DNA of 64,000 nucleotides from Rutidosis leptorrhynchoides (GCF_046630445.1 NC_092339.1:80375501-80439500); one strand, 5' to 3'. Positions 11,663 through 24,135 are shown, counted from the first letter of the stretch. Program-made: numbers and translations. Notes: generated from the letters alone by a model not told the origin.

Positions 11663-12550
11663 AAGCCAGGATTTCTCAGATTTTCTCGCTCATTTCTCGA
11701 ATTTTCTCATAAAATCTCATAATTTGTCTAATTTTCGTGCTCATTTTTCGTATTTTCTTGTAACATCTTGTAAAAATGTATATGAATATACATATATTTA
11801 TATATAATATATATTTATGTTAAAAAATTTAAAAATTTAACGTAAGTCAACGTTCGAGATCTTTTTGAGATGTCAAGATCTCCCCAAAAATGTCCAAACG
11901 ATATCTTCCCGAGATCTGAGTTCTCCAAACTTGAATAGATCCACAACAAATTAATTACATGTTAAAATTATGATGTAAGTGTTTGGCTTAAGCTTGGCAC
12001 TTGTAATGCATGCACGTACGATACTTGTGTTGGCATTGGTCAAGCAAGTAATGTAGAGGCGGATCCGCAAATTTGCAGAGCTATTCTTTATGATATGTAT
12101 GTGATTTTGTTGCTTTCCTTGCTATGTTGTACGTTCCCATCATTTACCCTATATGTACTCACTAGTGATATATGCTTACCCATGTATTGATGTTTGTGTT
12201 CTTGGCTCAAGTGACTCAAAAGGTATAAGAGAAGGTAAAGAAGTTATTAAGGATTAGAAGAGATTTGCTAGCATAGTAAGTGAATTACAAGTTTCTTCTT
12301 AGACATGCTTTTATACTTTAACATGTTGTAATTCCCAAAACTAATCTTTTGTGTTTGCACATGTTTTATGGGTCAATATGATATGTCTTAAAGATTTGAG
12401 TTGTATTTTAAGATATGTACGTGTTGGGTCTTGATGGTATTTATGTTGTGATGGTTTGTAATGAAATGAAGTAATGAAATTGGCATGTTAAAGCTTGTTT
12501 TTCTAAGTCCTTTATAGGGGTAATGGCCAGAAGTTTGCTATTAATATAAA
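11663..12550. other. AT-rich intergenic DNA, no gene seen
   Basis: The part next to the LTR (11670-11930) is rich in TTTTCTCG and GAGATCT motifs resembling the sequence left of the LTR (8250-8340), so the LTR probably went into an older repeat. Nothing coding was seen after that. Confidence 0.45.
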
Positions 12551-12610
12551 TACTTCCTCTGTCCCAGCTAATTTAAAAGTCTACAGATAAAAAAATATAC
12601 AGTTTAAGAA
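12551..12610. mobile_element. Fragment resembling a Stowaway MITE end
   Basis: TACTTCCTCTGTCCCAGC at 12551 resembles the plant Stowaway (Tc1/mariner) terminus CTCCCTCCGTCCCA, next to a TA. I see no matching right end. Weaker look-alikes occur at 15381 and 16368. Confidence 0.4.
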
Positions 12611-14170
12611 ATATTATTATTACATTGTACTTTTTGTTACTTTATAGTTTTACTCCTAAGTCTTTACTTACTTTTTTATTTTATATGCATATATTAAGGA
12701 TATACACGAATTTTACCTCATTATTCTTATTTAATTATGGAAATAGACTATTAATTTAAACAATTGAAAAAGAAAAAGTAGATAATTGAATGGTGACGAA
12801 ATGAATACATCATTTGCTTACAAGCAATTAATAATTTACATAGTTTAGGTGACTTTACCATGAGCGGAAACCTGCAACCAAGTTCCATGATACTTCAATC
12901 ATGGGGGCGGATAGCTTGCTAATGCCTGCTAAAATTTCGGTTATCAGTCATCCTCACCATCCGTTGAGGAAACTCCAAAAGAACTAGATTCTGGTGAGGT
13001 CAATTCCGAAAAAAGTTTTGGTTAATGAAAATTTGTCTAGTGTATCAACTAGCATGCATATTTTAAATCTGTCTAGTGTAACAACTAGCTTGACTTTTAC
13101 AAAACCAAAAATGTTTTCTGACTGTCCTATTTTTCTCAAGGATCAAAATTCTATGGCTGATACATCACCGGTTATCGTCTCAATTCCTCAACAACCACCA
13201 CCAATTACAATAACCACCACATCCTGTTACAACTGGTTACTATAATTAGTTTTTGTTGAATTCATAAGTGTATTCATTCTACTGTAATTTCAAAACACTA
13301 TGAAATTTTGATCATTGTAACTTTATCTTTGTAATTGTATCAACTCAAGTTTATGATGTATTAGTATCACAAAAACATCATGACGGGGATAATATGACAT
13401 AGTTGATACTTACTCATGAGAAGATTCTACAAAGATGACAAAGACAAGACAAAGTTGCTTCACTAAAACAAAGATCAAAGCTTCCGCATCATCAAACTCT
13501 GATATGTCACCAAAGGTCAAGCTTCAGCATTACCAAACTCGAAAGACATCACCAAACTCTGATACACCATCAATAGTTTATCTTCAATCAAGCCTACCAA
13601 TCAATCTTCCGCAACAACACTCTGATGAACAAGTCAAAACAACCTATTGTCCAATCAAAGGGGAGGAAGAGATAATGCATCAATTTAGGGGGAGCAAGAG
13701 AAGATCACACATCTCAAGCTTCGTCATTAAATCTCTTTCTCATAAACAAATCAAGTCAACTCAAATACTCAACTACAATTTAAGACAATCAAGAGATATA
13801 CAAAGATCAAGTGAATCTCCAAAAGAAGAAGATTCTTAACAACTCATCAACATGATACGAATCACCAAAGACAATAACTTTCAAAAGAAGAAGCTCTCAT
13901 CAAGTATAAATAGCACATTAATTACACATGTGCTCAACAGCAAAACTTCAAAGTTTATGAGAATTTCAAGAGAAGAATTCTCATCAATTTAAGATATCAA
14001 AATGATTAACAAATCTTGACCAACTACCATAAATAACTACTTACAAGAAGACACAAGAAAACCTGACTTACATTCAAGACACAAGCAACATCAACAAGCC
14101 TTCAAACAAGTCTTCCTCCAAAGTTCAAAGCAAGAGATGATCAATGTCAAATCACATCTAAGGGAAAGAT
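12611..14170. other. Non-coding region ending in a Copia-like polypurine tract
   Basis: Open frames at 12994-13245 and 13435-13839 have no recognisable domain. The second is preceded and followed by features usual between Copia pol and its 3' LTR: a GGGGGAGCAAGAGAAGA purine run at 13689 and AAGGGAAAGAT directly before TGTTAGA at 14171. I read it as the tail of a decayed Copia element. Confidence 0.4.
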
Positions 14171-14512
14171 TGTTAGAACTTTAAAATAGATGTAATTTGA
14201 ACTTTAAGTGACGGAGTATAAATACCCACACTTAGCTTATAAATTAGCCTAAGCCTCATAATCACCCTCACACCCACACCTTAACTTTCACACACTCACC
14301 ATATGCTCTCAACGTTTCCTATTGTAATCAACCTTCAACACACTTGTAGTTTCGACAATTACCGATACTGCTCATGTATTCATCTTCATCATATTATATG
14401 TATCGATAAATACAGTTTATATATGCACACATTCATATACATACTGACATATATCTATACACATACGATCATTATGAAAAACATGAATTCGAGCTAGAAA
14501 GCGTACCTATCA
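14171..14512 (+). mobile_element. Short Copia-type LTR
   Basis: It begins TGTTAGAAC, the usual Copia start, has a TATA box at 14216-14225 (AGTATAAATACC) and ends CTATCA. A polypurine tract precedes it and a primer-site-like TTGTATCAGAGC (14515-14526, one change from the initiator-Met TGGTATCAGAGC) follows. An LTR with both signals is expected between two tandem internal regions or after recombination. Confidence 0.6.
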
Positions 14513-14514
14513 TG

Positions 14515-14526
14515 TTGTATCAGAGC
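14515..14526 (+). other. Primer-binding site, initiator-Met type
   Basis: TTGTATCAGAGC lies just downstream of the Copia-like LTR; one base differs from the common plant form. Confidence 0.6.
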
Positions 14527-14676
14527 AAAAGAAGCAAGTCTTCTTATAGGACAAAAGATAGGTAAAAAGTAATGGTGAGACTATAAAGTTAACAAAAGAG
14601 TAGATGTGTCAAATACTTTTTCTTAAAATGTGTGTTTTTTGTCCTTAAACAATAAATTTGGACGGAGTTATTACCA

Positions 14677-15352
14677 TAGATGGCAATGACCATCCGATCC
14701 AGTGGATATCCCCCCCCATCCACTCGCTTCGTGATGGATGTGGATGAACCTAAATGAATATGGATATGAATACGGATGAAAAGTTTCATCCTTAGATATA
14801 TGAATTTACATCTGAAATATATATACAAATACATAAATATAGATATATGTTTACATATTACTATTACAAATGCATTTATCGTTAGGTTTACACATTTGCT
14901 TTCAACCTTATAATGATAATGATATAATGAAATAACTATGATATATTACAATAAAACACGTATATCTAACAAAATAAACATACAAATTACGTATTTAATT
15001 TTTTTTATAAACTATGTTTAATAGTAAATTTAATAGATTGTATTCTATTTTGACAAAGATTACAAATTCTTGTGGATTGATTTTAATTAATTATGTTCTA
15101 TTTATTTTTGTTAATTTCATTTTTGTTTTCATCACATATTAGAAAATATTATAACAGTTTTTTAATATTCAACGAATATCTATTGACCCGCTTAATCAAT
15201 TGAATATGGATATGGATGGTTGATCTAAAATTAAATGGATATAGATATTGATATAACTATGAAATGAATATAGATGAATAAAAACTCAATGGGTATGGAT
15301 ATGAATATGAATACGCCATCATCCGAACCAATATGATTCATTGTCATCTCTA
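14677..15352. mobile_element. hAT-like MITE rich in GGATATGAAT repeats
   Basis: The left end TAGATGGCAATGACC and the reverse complement of the right end, TAGAGATGACAATGA, form short inverted termini like those of hAT elements (TAGRGRTGRCAA). Sub-terminal regions (14712-14790 and 15195-15320) hold many ATGGATATGAATATG-like words. There is no coding sequence. I could not find a convincing 8-bp target duplication. Confidence 0.55.
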
Positions 15353-15706
15353 CTTACTACTTACTAGTAGTACTTATTTAGTATTTCTTCCGCTTAAATT
15401 CTATAGTCCAGTATTCCTCTTTGAAATATTTCAAATTAATTGTCCAATTTTTTAAATGGAAAAAAATAATGTAATAAAGTTCTTTTATGCAAACTTTATA
15501 TATGTAAGATAAAAGATGGATAAAAAGTAAGTGATGATTGTTGTTGATATAAATGATACGCTGATGCAAGCTTGTCGTTAAAAAAAGTAAGTGATAAAAC
15601 TGAAAAGTTAATAAAAAAGTACATGTATCGATATATTTTTTTTAACATGTATCAAGACAATACATTTGAAAGAGAGGGATTACTTATTTACGTAGATTTT
15701 AGAATA

Positions 15707-15837
15707 GGGAGTGATATGTACACAACCCAATTTTGTTATGTACACAACCATCATGTTTTAAAGTGTTGTACAGTACAGTAATGCAAAGCATGATGGTTGT
15801 GTACATAATAAAATTGGGTTGTGTATATATTATCACC
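15707..15837. mobile_element. Fold-back MITE, copy 1
   Basis: Arms 15707-15755 and 15789-15837 are near-perfect reverse complements (49 bp, few mismatches) around a loop of about 33 bp. The arms start GGGAGTGATATGTACACAACC. It is flanked by TTTTAGAAT-type repeats at 15697 and 15839. Confidence 0.85.
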
Positions 15838-15851
15838 ATTTTAGAATGGAT

Positions 15852-15976
15852 GATGATATGTACACAACCACTTTTTACACATACACAATCAAACATGCTT
15901 TACAGTATTGTACACTATAAGACTGTAAAACATATTTGATTGTGTATGTGTAAAAAGTGATTGTCTATGTATCACT
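15852..15976. mobile_element. Fold-back MITE, copy 2
   Basis: A second hairpin of the same general type: arms about 15852-15909 and 15920-15976 share the core CTTTTTACACATACACAATC. Its ends match those of copy 1 (ATATGTACACAACC, TATCACTCCC) but its stem is different. It is flanked by TTTTAGAATGG at 15839 and TTTTAGAATG at 15981. Confidence 0.8.
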
Positions 15977-15990
15977 CCCCTTTTAGAATG

Positions 15991-16559
15991 GGGATGCGGA
16001 GGCAATGTTTGTTCATAGGGATACATTAAAATCAGGCAGCCTGCAAACGCCGCCATACTCACTGCAACACTCCTCACCCTTCTGCTACTTCAATTTAATA
16101 TTAACAACTACGGAGTATATTATCTACGTATTTACATTGTGTACAGACCATTTTCCTATGTTTACTTTAAGGTCCTCTAGGAGTTACTGTATGTATTTAG
16201 TTTTTTATTATTGAATAGACAAAAAAATTTCTAACGGAACAGTAGTATGATTTAATTGATTACTGAATTAAAATTATAATTGGTACAGTATTTCTTAACT
16301 AACTTATGTTGATAAGGTATAATATTAATATTTAATATATTAAATTATAAAATAAGTATAATATACTTCATCCTTCCCAAATTATTATTTCATTCTAACT
16401 TTTAAAAGTCTTATTTTTCAACATTGATTTTAAATAATTTCTTTATATAATATTCGATAAAAATTATATGAAAATATTAAGTTTTAAAATATATTTTTAT
16501 TGTTATAAATTTCATTAAGTATTATATGACACAAACAATGAAAATAAATAATTATAGAA
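15991..16559. other. AT-rich intergenic DNA, no gene seen
   Basis: No domain or RNA gene recognised. A CTTCATCCTTCCCAAATTATT stretch at 16368 resembles a Stowaway MITE end. Confidence 0.5.
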
Positions 16560-16603
16560 TTCATAAATAAAAATGTGTGAGAGAGAAAATCTAGAGAGAG
16601 AGA

Positions 16604-18890
16604 ATGCAAGGCAAGGCAAGGCAAGGCACAAGGGCAGGAGCGGAAGAGTCACAAAGGAACTACAACGGGAACTATGGGAACAACATTCACGAGAATTTGA
16701 ATCGAAGCCGCTTGACTTCGTTCATGTTCTTTAACTTCTCCGATGAGTGGAAGGTGATTGAATTTTGGAAACTTTTCAAGCAATACGGTGCGGTGAGGGA
16801 TGTGTATATTGCGAAGAAACGATTGCATAATGGTAAAAAGTTTGCATTCGTAAGGTTTGCGGAAGTATTGGATGCAGATAAGTTACTAAAATCTCTCGAG
16901 GCGGTTAGATTCAACGGTGTGCCAATCGGGGTTTTCAGAGCAACAAATCGACCTTAAAAGAATACGGGTATGGATCAACCTTCTTCAAATGGTTAGAGGA
17001 TGGATGGGACTCAGGTGAATATGAACCGGTTCAATGATGGCCGTCGATATTCTGAAGTTTTCAACAACGGACGAGAAGATCTAAGAGATATGCTCAATGT
17101 TAAAAGGAAGAAACAAGAATATGGCTCAAAGCAACAACAAGAAGATTATGTTCCAAAATACAAACCTAAAGAAAACTTTAAAGGGGACGGCAAGATTGGG
17201 GTTGAAGAAGATAATGGAAAGATAAAAAGCAAAACTTTTTTTCTGAAAGAGGAAAACGCCATCGATGTAAACAACGAGTTACTCAATAGGTCTGTGGTTG
17301 GAGAGGCAAGGAGCATCGGCATCCATAGGAATCTTGAATCAATATTGTTGGATGAGGGTTTTGAGGAGATTGAGATCAAGCGGTTCAACAATCTCAATAT
17401 AATGCTTGTTTTTCCAAATATTGATGCTGCTAAAGAGCTCGTTGAGGGTAATCACAAACTCAACAAATGGATTCATAAGACATGTATGTGGGATCTCTCT
17501 GCATGGCCAGAGGGAAGAATGTCCTGGCTTTCGATAACGGGTGTACCTTTACCATGTTGGACGGAGAACACCTTCAAGTCGATTGCAGAGTGGTGGGGCA
17601 TTGTTTATATCATGGAGAATTGTGAGCTTTCGGGTGACCAAAATCTGCTAAAAGGAAGGGTCTTTGTTAAACTTTATGAACCAGAAATTGTCAAGGATGC
17701 GATTAAACTAGTCTATAAGTCAAAAACATACTTCATCAATATTGAGGAGGAGTCCAAAGAAATCTGTATTGGTAATAATCGTTCGAACAATGGGTGGTAT
17801 GATTCTGATTTCAGGTCCAGTGACGAGTCTGATTATGTCGACTCAGATTTTAGCAAATCCGATCATGTTAGTGATGAAGATCCTGATGATAATACTTGTA
17901 GTGAAGATGATGAGTTCAGCCTTTTTAATGGCGTCCTTAATAAAGATAATTTTGAGGTCGATGATAGCAGTAGTTCAGATGGTGATGGATCGCCGGAGGT
18001 ATTGCCGAAAAAGAATAGTAGTCCAACGGTTGGGAAAAAATTAAATGTAGAAGATGAGGAGTTGTGTTTTGTAAGAACCAATAAAAAATCTGTTGATGTC
18101 GTGGCAGAAACCGAAGAGTTAGAAACAGATAATTTGAATGGTTCCAATAAAAAGCGTGATAATGTTGAGATTATGTTAGAAAGAAAAGTGGATGGATTTG
18201 AAAAGGATGATAGTACCGAGATGATGCGTGGTAATGGTAACCCTAGCATTAATAACTGCCACATTCACCAAGCTATAGCACGTGATGGGCCACACATTGA
18301 TTTTAATTCTCCAAGGTCCAATCGTGATGGATCAACTGATAATGGTGTTGGGTCTACTGGGCCAGACATTAGGCCACAACAGGTATATTCAACTTATGAA
18401 AAGTGTGAGCCTGATAATGGTGGGCCTGGGTTTGTCACTTCTAACCCCTAACGTTGGTGGAGATAATACATTGGAACATGGAGAGCCTGTGGTTGAACAA
18501 ATTAATAGGTGTATTGATCCAAGTGGTAACAAGGAACGTGTTAGGAAAAAGTCATCAAGCAGAAGTATAAAAACTCGTAAATCTAACCAATCAAATGGGG
18601 ATTTTATGTGTACCAGGAGCTCTAAAACGAATGTGGTATCCAATTGCAACAACTGTTACTGGAAATCTATGTTCAATTACAAGGCTTCTTCTAGGATCAT
18701 GAGATTGAAGTGCAGGGCAAGGAATGGCAATAGCTGTGGTAATTTCGCCTGTAGAGGGTGTGGGTATAAATCAAAGAAGGGACCGAGAAAGAACAAGGCA
18801 GGTGTCTCCTCCAAATCCATCAACACGGAGGACCTAAAGCGATATGGGGAGGAAATTGGTCTTTATTGGCCTTCCTCTGATCCTCAGTAG
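16604..18890 (+). pseudogene. LINE ORF1: RRM domain, DUF4283-like region, Cys-rich tail
   Basis: The ORF starts at ATG 16604, in a GCAAG repeat. Residues about 37-115 form an RNA-recognition motif (SFMFFNFSDEW at RNP2, KKFAFVRF at RNP1). After it the same frame is broken by TAA 16955 and TAG 16994 and resumes to 18451, covering a conserved region with WDLSAWPEGRMSWLSITGVPL of the kind found in plant LINE ORF1 and DUF4283 proteins and then an acidic Ser/Asp-rich stretch. Near 18445 a one-base shift moves the rest into another frame, to 18890; this tail has several Cys residues (CNNCYW, GNFACRGCGYKSKKG) and basic residues. The product would bind LINE RNA. It is not translatable as it stands. 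Confidence 0.85.
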
Positions 18891-18929
18891 GTTCTTTCTC
18901 TCCCCTCTTTCATTTCTCTTTGTTTCTTA

Positions 18930-21900
18930 ATGAAGGTCCTCTATTTAAATGTTAGGGGTTTCGCGGTATCGAGTAAATTTGGGTGGCTTAGGAATCTTTG
19001 TGTTAGTGAAAGACCGTGCGTTGCTACTTTTCAAGAAACCAAGTGCAATACTATTGATGATAGATGGATTAATGCTTTATGGGGTGGGTCGAATTTTGGT
19101 TATGTACAAAAAGAAGCGATAGGTAGTTCGAGGGGTCTAATCACTATTTGGGATCCTAGTGTGTTTGATGTTTCGAATTGTTCGGGGTGTGATTTTTTTG
19201 TAGCTATCAAAGGGAAATGGGTTGTGTCGGGTGTAGAATCGACTATCGTCAATGTATATGGCCCTCATAATGATCGAGAAAAAGTGTTATTTTGGGAACT
19301 ACTTGATAGGCTCATCAATGATATGTCTACGTCTTGGTTAATTGTTGGGGATTTTAATGAGGTTCTAGTAGCGGATGACCGCCTTAATTCACAATTTCAT
19401 CAAAGAAGGGCGGATAGATTCAATGACTTCATCACGAGAAACGGCTTAATAGAGATTGATATTAGTGGGAGGAAATTTACGCGTATTAGTAATGACATCA
19501 TGAAGTTAAGCAAGCTAGATAGGTTCTTGGTTGATAACTCTTTCCTTGGTCTTTGGGACGATCTCTCGGTGATTGCCTTAGATAGACATCTCTCGGATCA
19601 TTGTCCATTGATTTTAAGGGATAAGGTTATAGATTATGGGCCGAAGCCGTTTAAAGTTTTTGATGAGTGGTTAATTATGAAGAGGTTGATAAGGTGATTA
19701 TGGAGGCTTAGAAAAATCCTATTTGGGGATCGAAAAAGGACCGTAACTTTAGGGATAGACTTAAGAACGTGAAGTTTGCACTAAGGGAGTGGAGTGCTAT
19801 TAAGTTTGGGGGTCTTGATCAAGAAATTGATGAGCTTAAAAAGGAAGTTTCGGAGTGGGAATTAAAGGCGGAATCAAATGTTATTACGAATTTGGAACGG
19901 GAAAGATGGTTAGATTGAAGAAGACGTTAAGTTGAGAAAGCAAAATCAAAAGCTAATATGTTGAAACAAAAAAGCTAGATTGAAGTGGACTATTGCGGGA
20001 GATGAAAACACCAAGTTCTTCCATGCTATGATTCGTAGAAAAAATAATAAGTGTAATTTTCATGGACTTAATATCAATGGGTCATGGATTGAAGACCCGA
20101 TTGTGGTAAAAGATACGATTTTTGAACACTTCAAAGATATTTTCAGCAACAAACTCCAGTCTCGGCCCAGGCTACTGCGAAGAGAACCGATTGGGCCAGC
20201 CCATGCTACCAGGCCTGCTTCTGGTCACGCGTTAGTGTCTGATTTTTCATCACAGGATCATGTAATTGGGCCTACCGACTTTCTGTTCAGTGGGCCTCAC
20301 CCCTCAGTTACGGTTGACAGGCCTGCTGCCCAGATTACTTCGTGTACCACCAGGACATCGGTTCATGGGATTTTCAAGCTATCCGAATCACAATCAGTGG
20401 AACTCGAAAATCAGTTCAGTGGGGAAGAAATTTGGGAGGCGGTTAAAGGGTGTGCGAATAATAAAGCTCCAGGTCCGGATGGGTTTAACATGAGATTCTT
20501 TAAAAAGTTTTGGGCAATTATTAATGAAGATTTGATTGATGCTATTCGTTGTTTTTTGTGAAATGGTGCTATATCCCCGGGTTGCAACTCGTCTTTCATC
20601 ACTTTAATTCCTAAGGTCGCCAATCCGGTAAGTCTAAGCGAGTATAGACCTATTAGTCTCATTGGTAGCTTTTATAAGATTATTGCAAAACTTCTCTCAA
20701 ACCGGATTAAAAAGGTCATCCCAAATCTTGTTGGTTTCGAGCAAAGCGCTCTTATTAAAGGAAGAAATATTATGGATGGTGTTTTGATTGCGAATGAATC
20801 TCTTGAATTTTTGAGGAGCAAGCACATTAAGAGTATGGTATTTAAAGTTGATTTTGAAAAGGCTTTTGTTAGTCTTAATTGGGAATTCTTGGATGAAATG
20901 ATGTTCTAGATGGGTTTTGGTTCCAAATGGAGGAAATGGATTGCTTCATGTCTTGGTTCGGCCTCCATTTCGGTCTTAGTTAATGGATCTCCAACCAAAG
21001 AATTTAACCTTGGGAGAGGGGTTAGACAAGGTGATCCCCTCTCTCCTTTTCTTTTCATTATCGCGGCGGAAGGTCTAAATTGAATGGCTAAATCGGCGGT
21101 GGCTAATGGTCTCTTTTGTGGTGTTGAAATTGGGAATGATAAAATTTATTTATCTCAACTTGCAATACGCGGATGATACCATCTTCTTTGGCAAGTGGAG
21201 TTTTGAGAATATGGAAAACCTAATAAACTCTTGAAGTGCTTTGAACTAAGCTCCGGACTTAAAGTGAATTATAATAAGAGCAATTTGTTTGGTGTGGTGG
21301 TTGATATAGAGGAGGTTAGGGATATGACGAATGTGTTCGGTTGTAAAATGGGAACCTTTCCCATGACTTATCTCGGGCTTCCTATTGGTGCTAACATGAA
21401 AAAGTTATCGAATTGGAAGCCGGTGTTTGATAAATTTGGGAAGAGATTATCGGATTGGAAAGCGAGTACGATTTCTTTCGGTGGATGTTTAACTCTCGTG
21501 AATGCGGTTCTAAATAGTTTACCGTTGTACTACTTTTCGCTCTTTCGTGCCCCGCCCTCCGTGCTTAAAAAACTCGAGTGTGTAAGACGTAATTTTTTTT
21601 GGGGTGGGTCGGGTGATGTTTCTAAAATTTCGTGGGTTAAATGGGATGATGTCATCCGCTCTCGGGCGGATGGTGGACTTAATGTGGGTTCTTTAAATTG
21701 TAAAAGTTTGGCGTTAATCGGCAAGTGGTGGTGGAGGTTTCATTCCAAAACCACTTCCTTGTGGGTTAAGGTCATTAAGAGTATTTATGGGGATTCGGGG
21801 CTTTTTAATACGAGGGGGAATTTTTTATCTACTAATTCTACCTGGAGTAACATTGTTAAAGCAGGAATCGAGATAGACAATGCGGGGGTCGAGTTTACAA

Positions 21901-22774
21901 GGTCGTTCGAAAGAAAGATAGGAAATGGGCGCAACACTAAATTTTGGGAAGACGTTTGGTTATTGGACAAACCGCTAAAGGAGGTCTTTAAAAAATTGGT
22001 GCGGCTAGAATCTAATCCCCAAGTTTCGGTTGCTAATCGTATTCAATCCATTGGTGGCTCGATAATTTTCTCATGGAATTGGTCTCTCCCTATTACGGGT
22101 CGTACAAAGGGAGAGATGGATAATCTTGAATCAATACTTTCAACTTTTGCGATGAATCCGGAGAAAGAGGATTATTTTTCGTGGAGGCTAAGTAATTGCG
22201 GTTCTTTTACAACAAAAAAACTATCAAAACATATTATGGAAAAGATGTATCCTTCAAGTAATGCAAGTGTGGCTTCAAAGAAAAATAATCTTGTTCCTAA
22301 AAAAGTAGAAGTCTTTGTATAGAGAGCGAAGCGGGAAAGATTGCCCGTCTTGTCCGAACTTGAAAAACGGGGTATTGACCTTCATTCCGTTCTTTGCCCG
22401 CTTTGTGATAAGGATGTTGAAACGGTGAATCACTCGCTTTTGTCGTATTCGCATGCTCGGGTAATTTGGGAAAAAGTTCGTGATTGGTGGGGATTTGATT
22501 TGGCCAACCTCTCTTTTGACAATCTCCTTCGCGGTTGTGTTCCTTCGAATTGTTCCGATTGGGGGGTCAACTTTGGCAAGCGGTTGAGTGGACTTGCGGT
22601 TATCTTATTTGGAAGAATAGAAACCAAAAAGTTTTTAAGAAGACCTCTTGGACTCCTCCAAATGCGCTCAGTGAGATTCAAGTCTTAAGCTATGATTGGG
22701 TCGCGAAGCGTTGCAAAAAAAGAAGAATCGAATGGCATGAATGGTTACAAAATCCTAGTTCGTTACTTGTATAA
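18930..22774 (+). pseudogene. LINE ORF2: APE endonuclease, reverse transcriptase, zf-RVT
   Basis: The AP-endonuclease domain is at 18930-19697 with its landmarks intact (LNVRG, QETK, VYGPHNDR, IVGDFNEVL, SDHCPLIL). A frameshift near 19680 and further stops (19708, 19916, 20559, 20908, 21081) break the frame. The reverse transcriptase includes NNKAPGPDGFN (20455), EYRPISLIGSFYKI (20640), motif A KVDFEKA (20845), RQGDPLSPFLF (21025) and the catalytic YADD (21165-21179), reached only after a frame change. The palm and thumb continue in 21231-22322 (YLGLPIGAN), then a zf-RVT zinc-binding region (CPLCDKDVETVNH, 22396-22434). It would nick and copy at the target site; this copy cannot. Confidence 0.9.
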
Positions 22775-22920
22775 TTTGTAAATTTTAGTGCGCTTAACCT
22801 TATTTTTCCCTAGTGGACGTAGGATTCTAGCTCGGCATCTCTACGATTGCGTTGTATCTTTATTGTACCTTGCGATTTTTGAGTTAATATAATATCTTGC
22901 TTTTCAAAAAAACACAAACA

Positions 22921-23045
22921 AATAATGTTTATAAAAAAGAATTTTTAAAAGTCAAAATTAGATAATAAAGAAAACATTACAAATATATTTAATAAAATAA
23001 CTACCAAAGAGTTATTGACTTAACGGGATTAAGGTGTCCATCTAA
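22921..23045. other. Short AT-rich junction between LINE and Harbinger element
   Basis: Only A-rich sequence after the LINE tail and, at 23043-23045, the TAA that serves as left target duplication of the Harbinger unit. Confidence 0.5.
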
Positions 23046-23257
23046 GACCCCTTGTATCGGTATCACCACGACGGCGTGGGTGATGAGGTGGTAGCAGACG
23101 CTGCCCTTCTGCCTCCGTATCGAGGCGTTGGTGAGCCAAAAAATGGGGCGTGGGTGGGGCAGCAACGGGGTAGGCGACGGAGTGGGATGGAGAGGATGAA
23201 ACACGTGGCGTTTTTTTATTGGGTTGGTGGTTGGTGGTTGCACACATTCAATATCAA

Positions 23258-23261
<4 letters not shown>

Positions 23262-23351
<90 letters not shown>
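23262..23351. repeat. (TA)n microsatellite
   Basis: About 90 bp of TA, bounded by AACGGATA and TATCCGTT, so the array plus flanks can fold as one hairpin. Confidence 0.95.
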
Positions 23352-23355
<4 letters not shown>

Positions 23356-23924
23356 TGCAATTTAATCAATTTAATTAATAATAATAATAATTTATATATA
23401 TATATATATATAAACACCACTTCACTCTTCACAAACACACTTCTTTCATACTTCTCATACAATTCATATATTTTTTTTTTTTTAAAATGTCTAATCCAAA
23501 CACTCAATTCACTTTGCAAGATGATAATGAAGATCCCCGAACACCACTTAACCAAACCGGCTCGTTTTCAAATCTTATGGTGTTCGGTCGAACAAATACT
23601 CCCGAATTAGCATCCCCACCACTCCAAACACCTAGTCCTCAACAAATTGCCAATATGTCTAGAAATTTGTTCCGGTTCAATCAACCCTTACTTCCGCTAA
23701 ATTTTGAACAACAACAACAATGGGCTTTTTTCAACAACAACAACAACAACAACTACTACTTTATCAGATGTGTTCGCAAGAAACATCAACCCAACAAATT
23801 CCAATCCAACGAATGCAATTGCAAGATGAAGAATCACAAGAACAACAACTTCAAGTTCGTCAATCTCAAACACGGGAAACGCGAAAACACCGCAAAAAAG
23901 ATAAAGGTTATTATAATTATAAAT

Positions 23925-23949
23925 TATTATTATTATTATTATTAGCTAC

Positions 23950-24019
<70 letters not shown>

Positions 24020-24020
24020 A
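23925..24020. repeat. (ATT)n microsatellite in the ORF1 intron
   Basis: ATT repeats with one short interruption (AGCTACTG near 23944). Confidence 0.9.
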
Positions 24021-24042
24021 ATTAGTATACCTACTGTTAGTT

Positions 24043-24045
<3 letters not shown>

Positions 24046-24131
<86 letters not shown>
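24046..24131. repeat. (TA)n microsatellite in the ORF1 intron
   Basis: Uninterrupted TA repeats of about 85 bp between two ATT arrays. Confidence 0.95.

Positions 24132-24135
<4 letters not shown>

Larger units (their letters stand above)
16560..22920 (+). mobile_element. LINE (plant L1 type), decayed
   Basis: A two-ORF non-LTR retrotransposon: RRM-bearing ORF1, then ORF2 with endonuclease and reverse transcriptase, then a 3' untranslated end finishing in an A-rich tail (about 22907-22922) after TAATATAATATCTTGC. It has no LTRs. The 5' limit is approximate (between 16560 and the first ATG at 16604), and I found no clear target duplication. Confidence 0.9.

Noticed and set aside
8346..11667. 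Target duplication of the solo LTR
   Set aside because: AACAG and AAGCC do not match well enough to claim a duplication.
13435..13839. Possible 134-residue gene
   Set aside because: No domain, biased composition, and position just before a Copia polypurine tract suggest non-coding element tail.
17146..18264. Minus-strand frames over LINE ORF1
   Set aside because: Shadows of the plus-strand ORF1 coding sequence.
16540..22945. Target duplication of the LINE
   Set aside because: Only AT-rich partial matches on the two sides; none convincing.
23001..23555. Long frames with YIYIYI repeats on both strands
   Set aside because: They are translations of the TA microsatellite.
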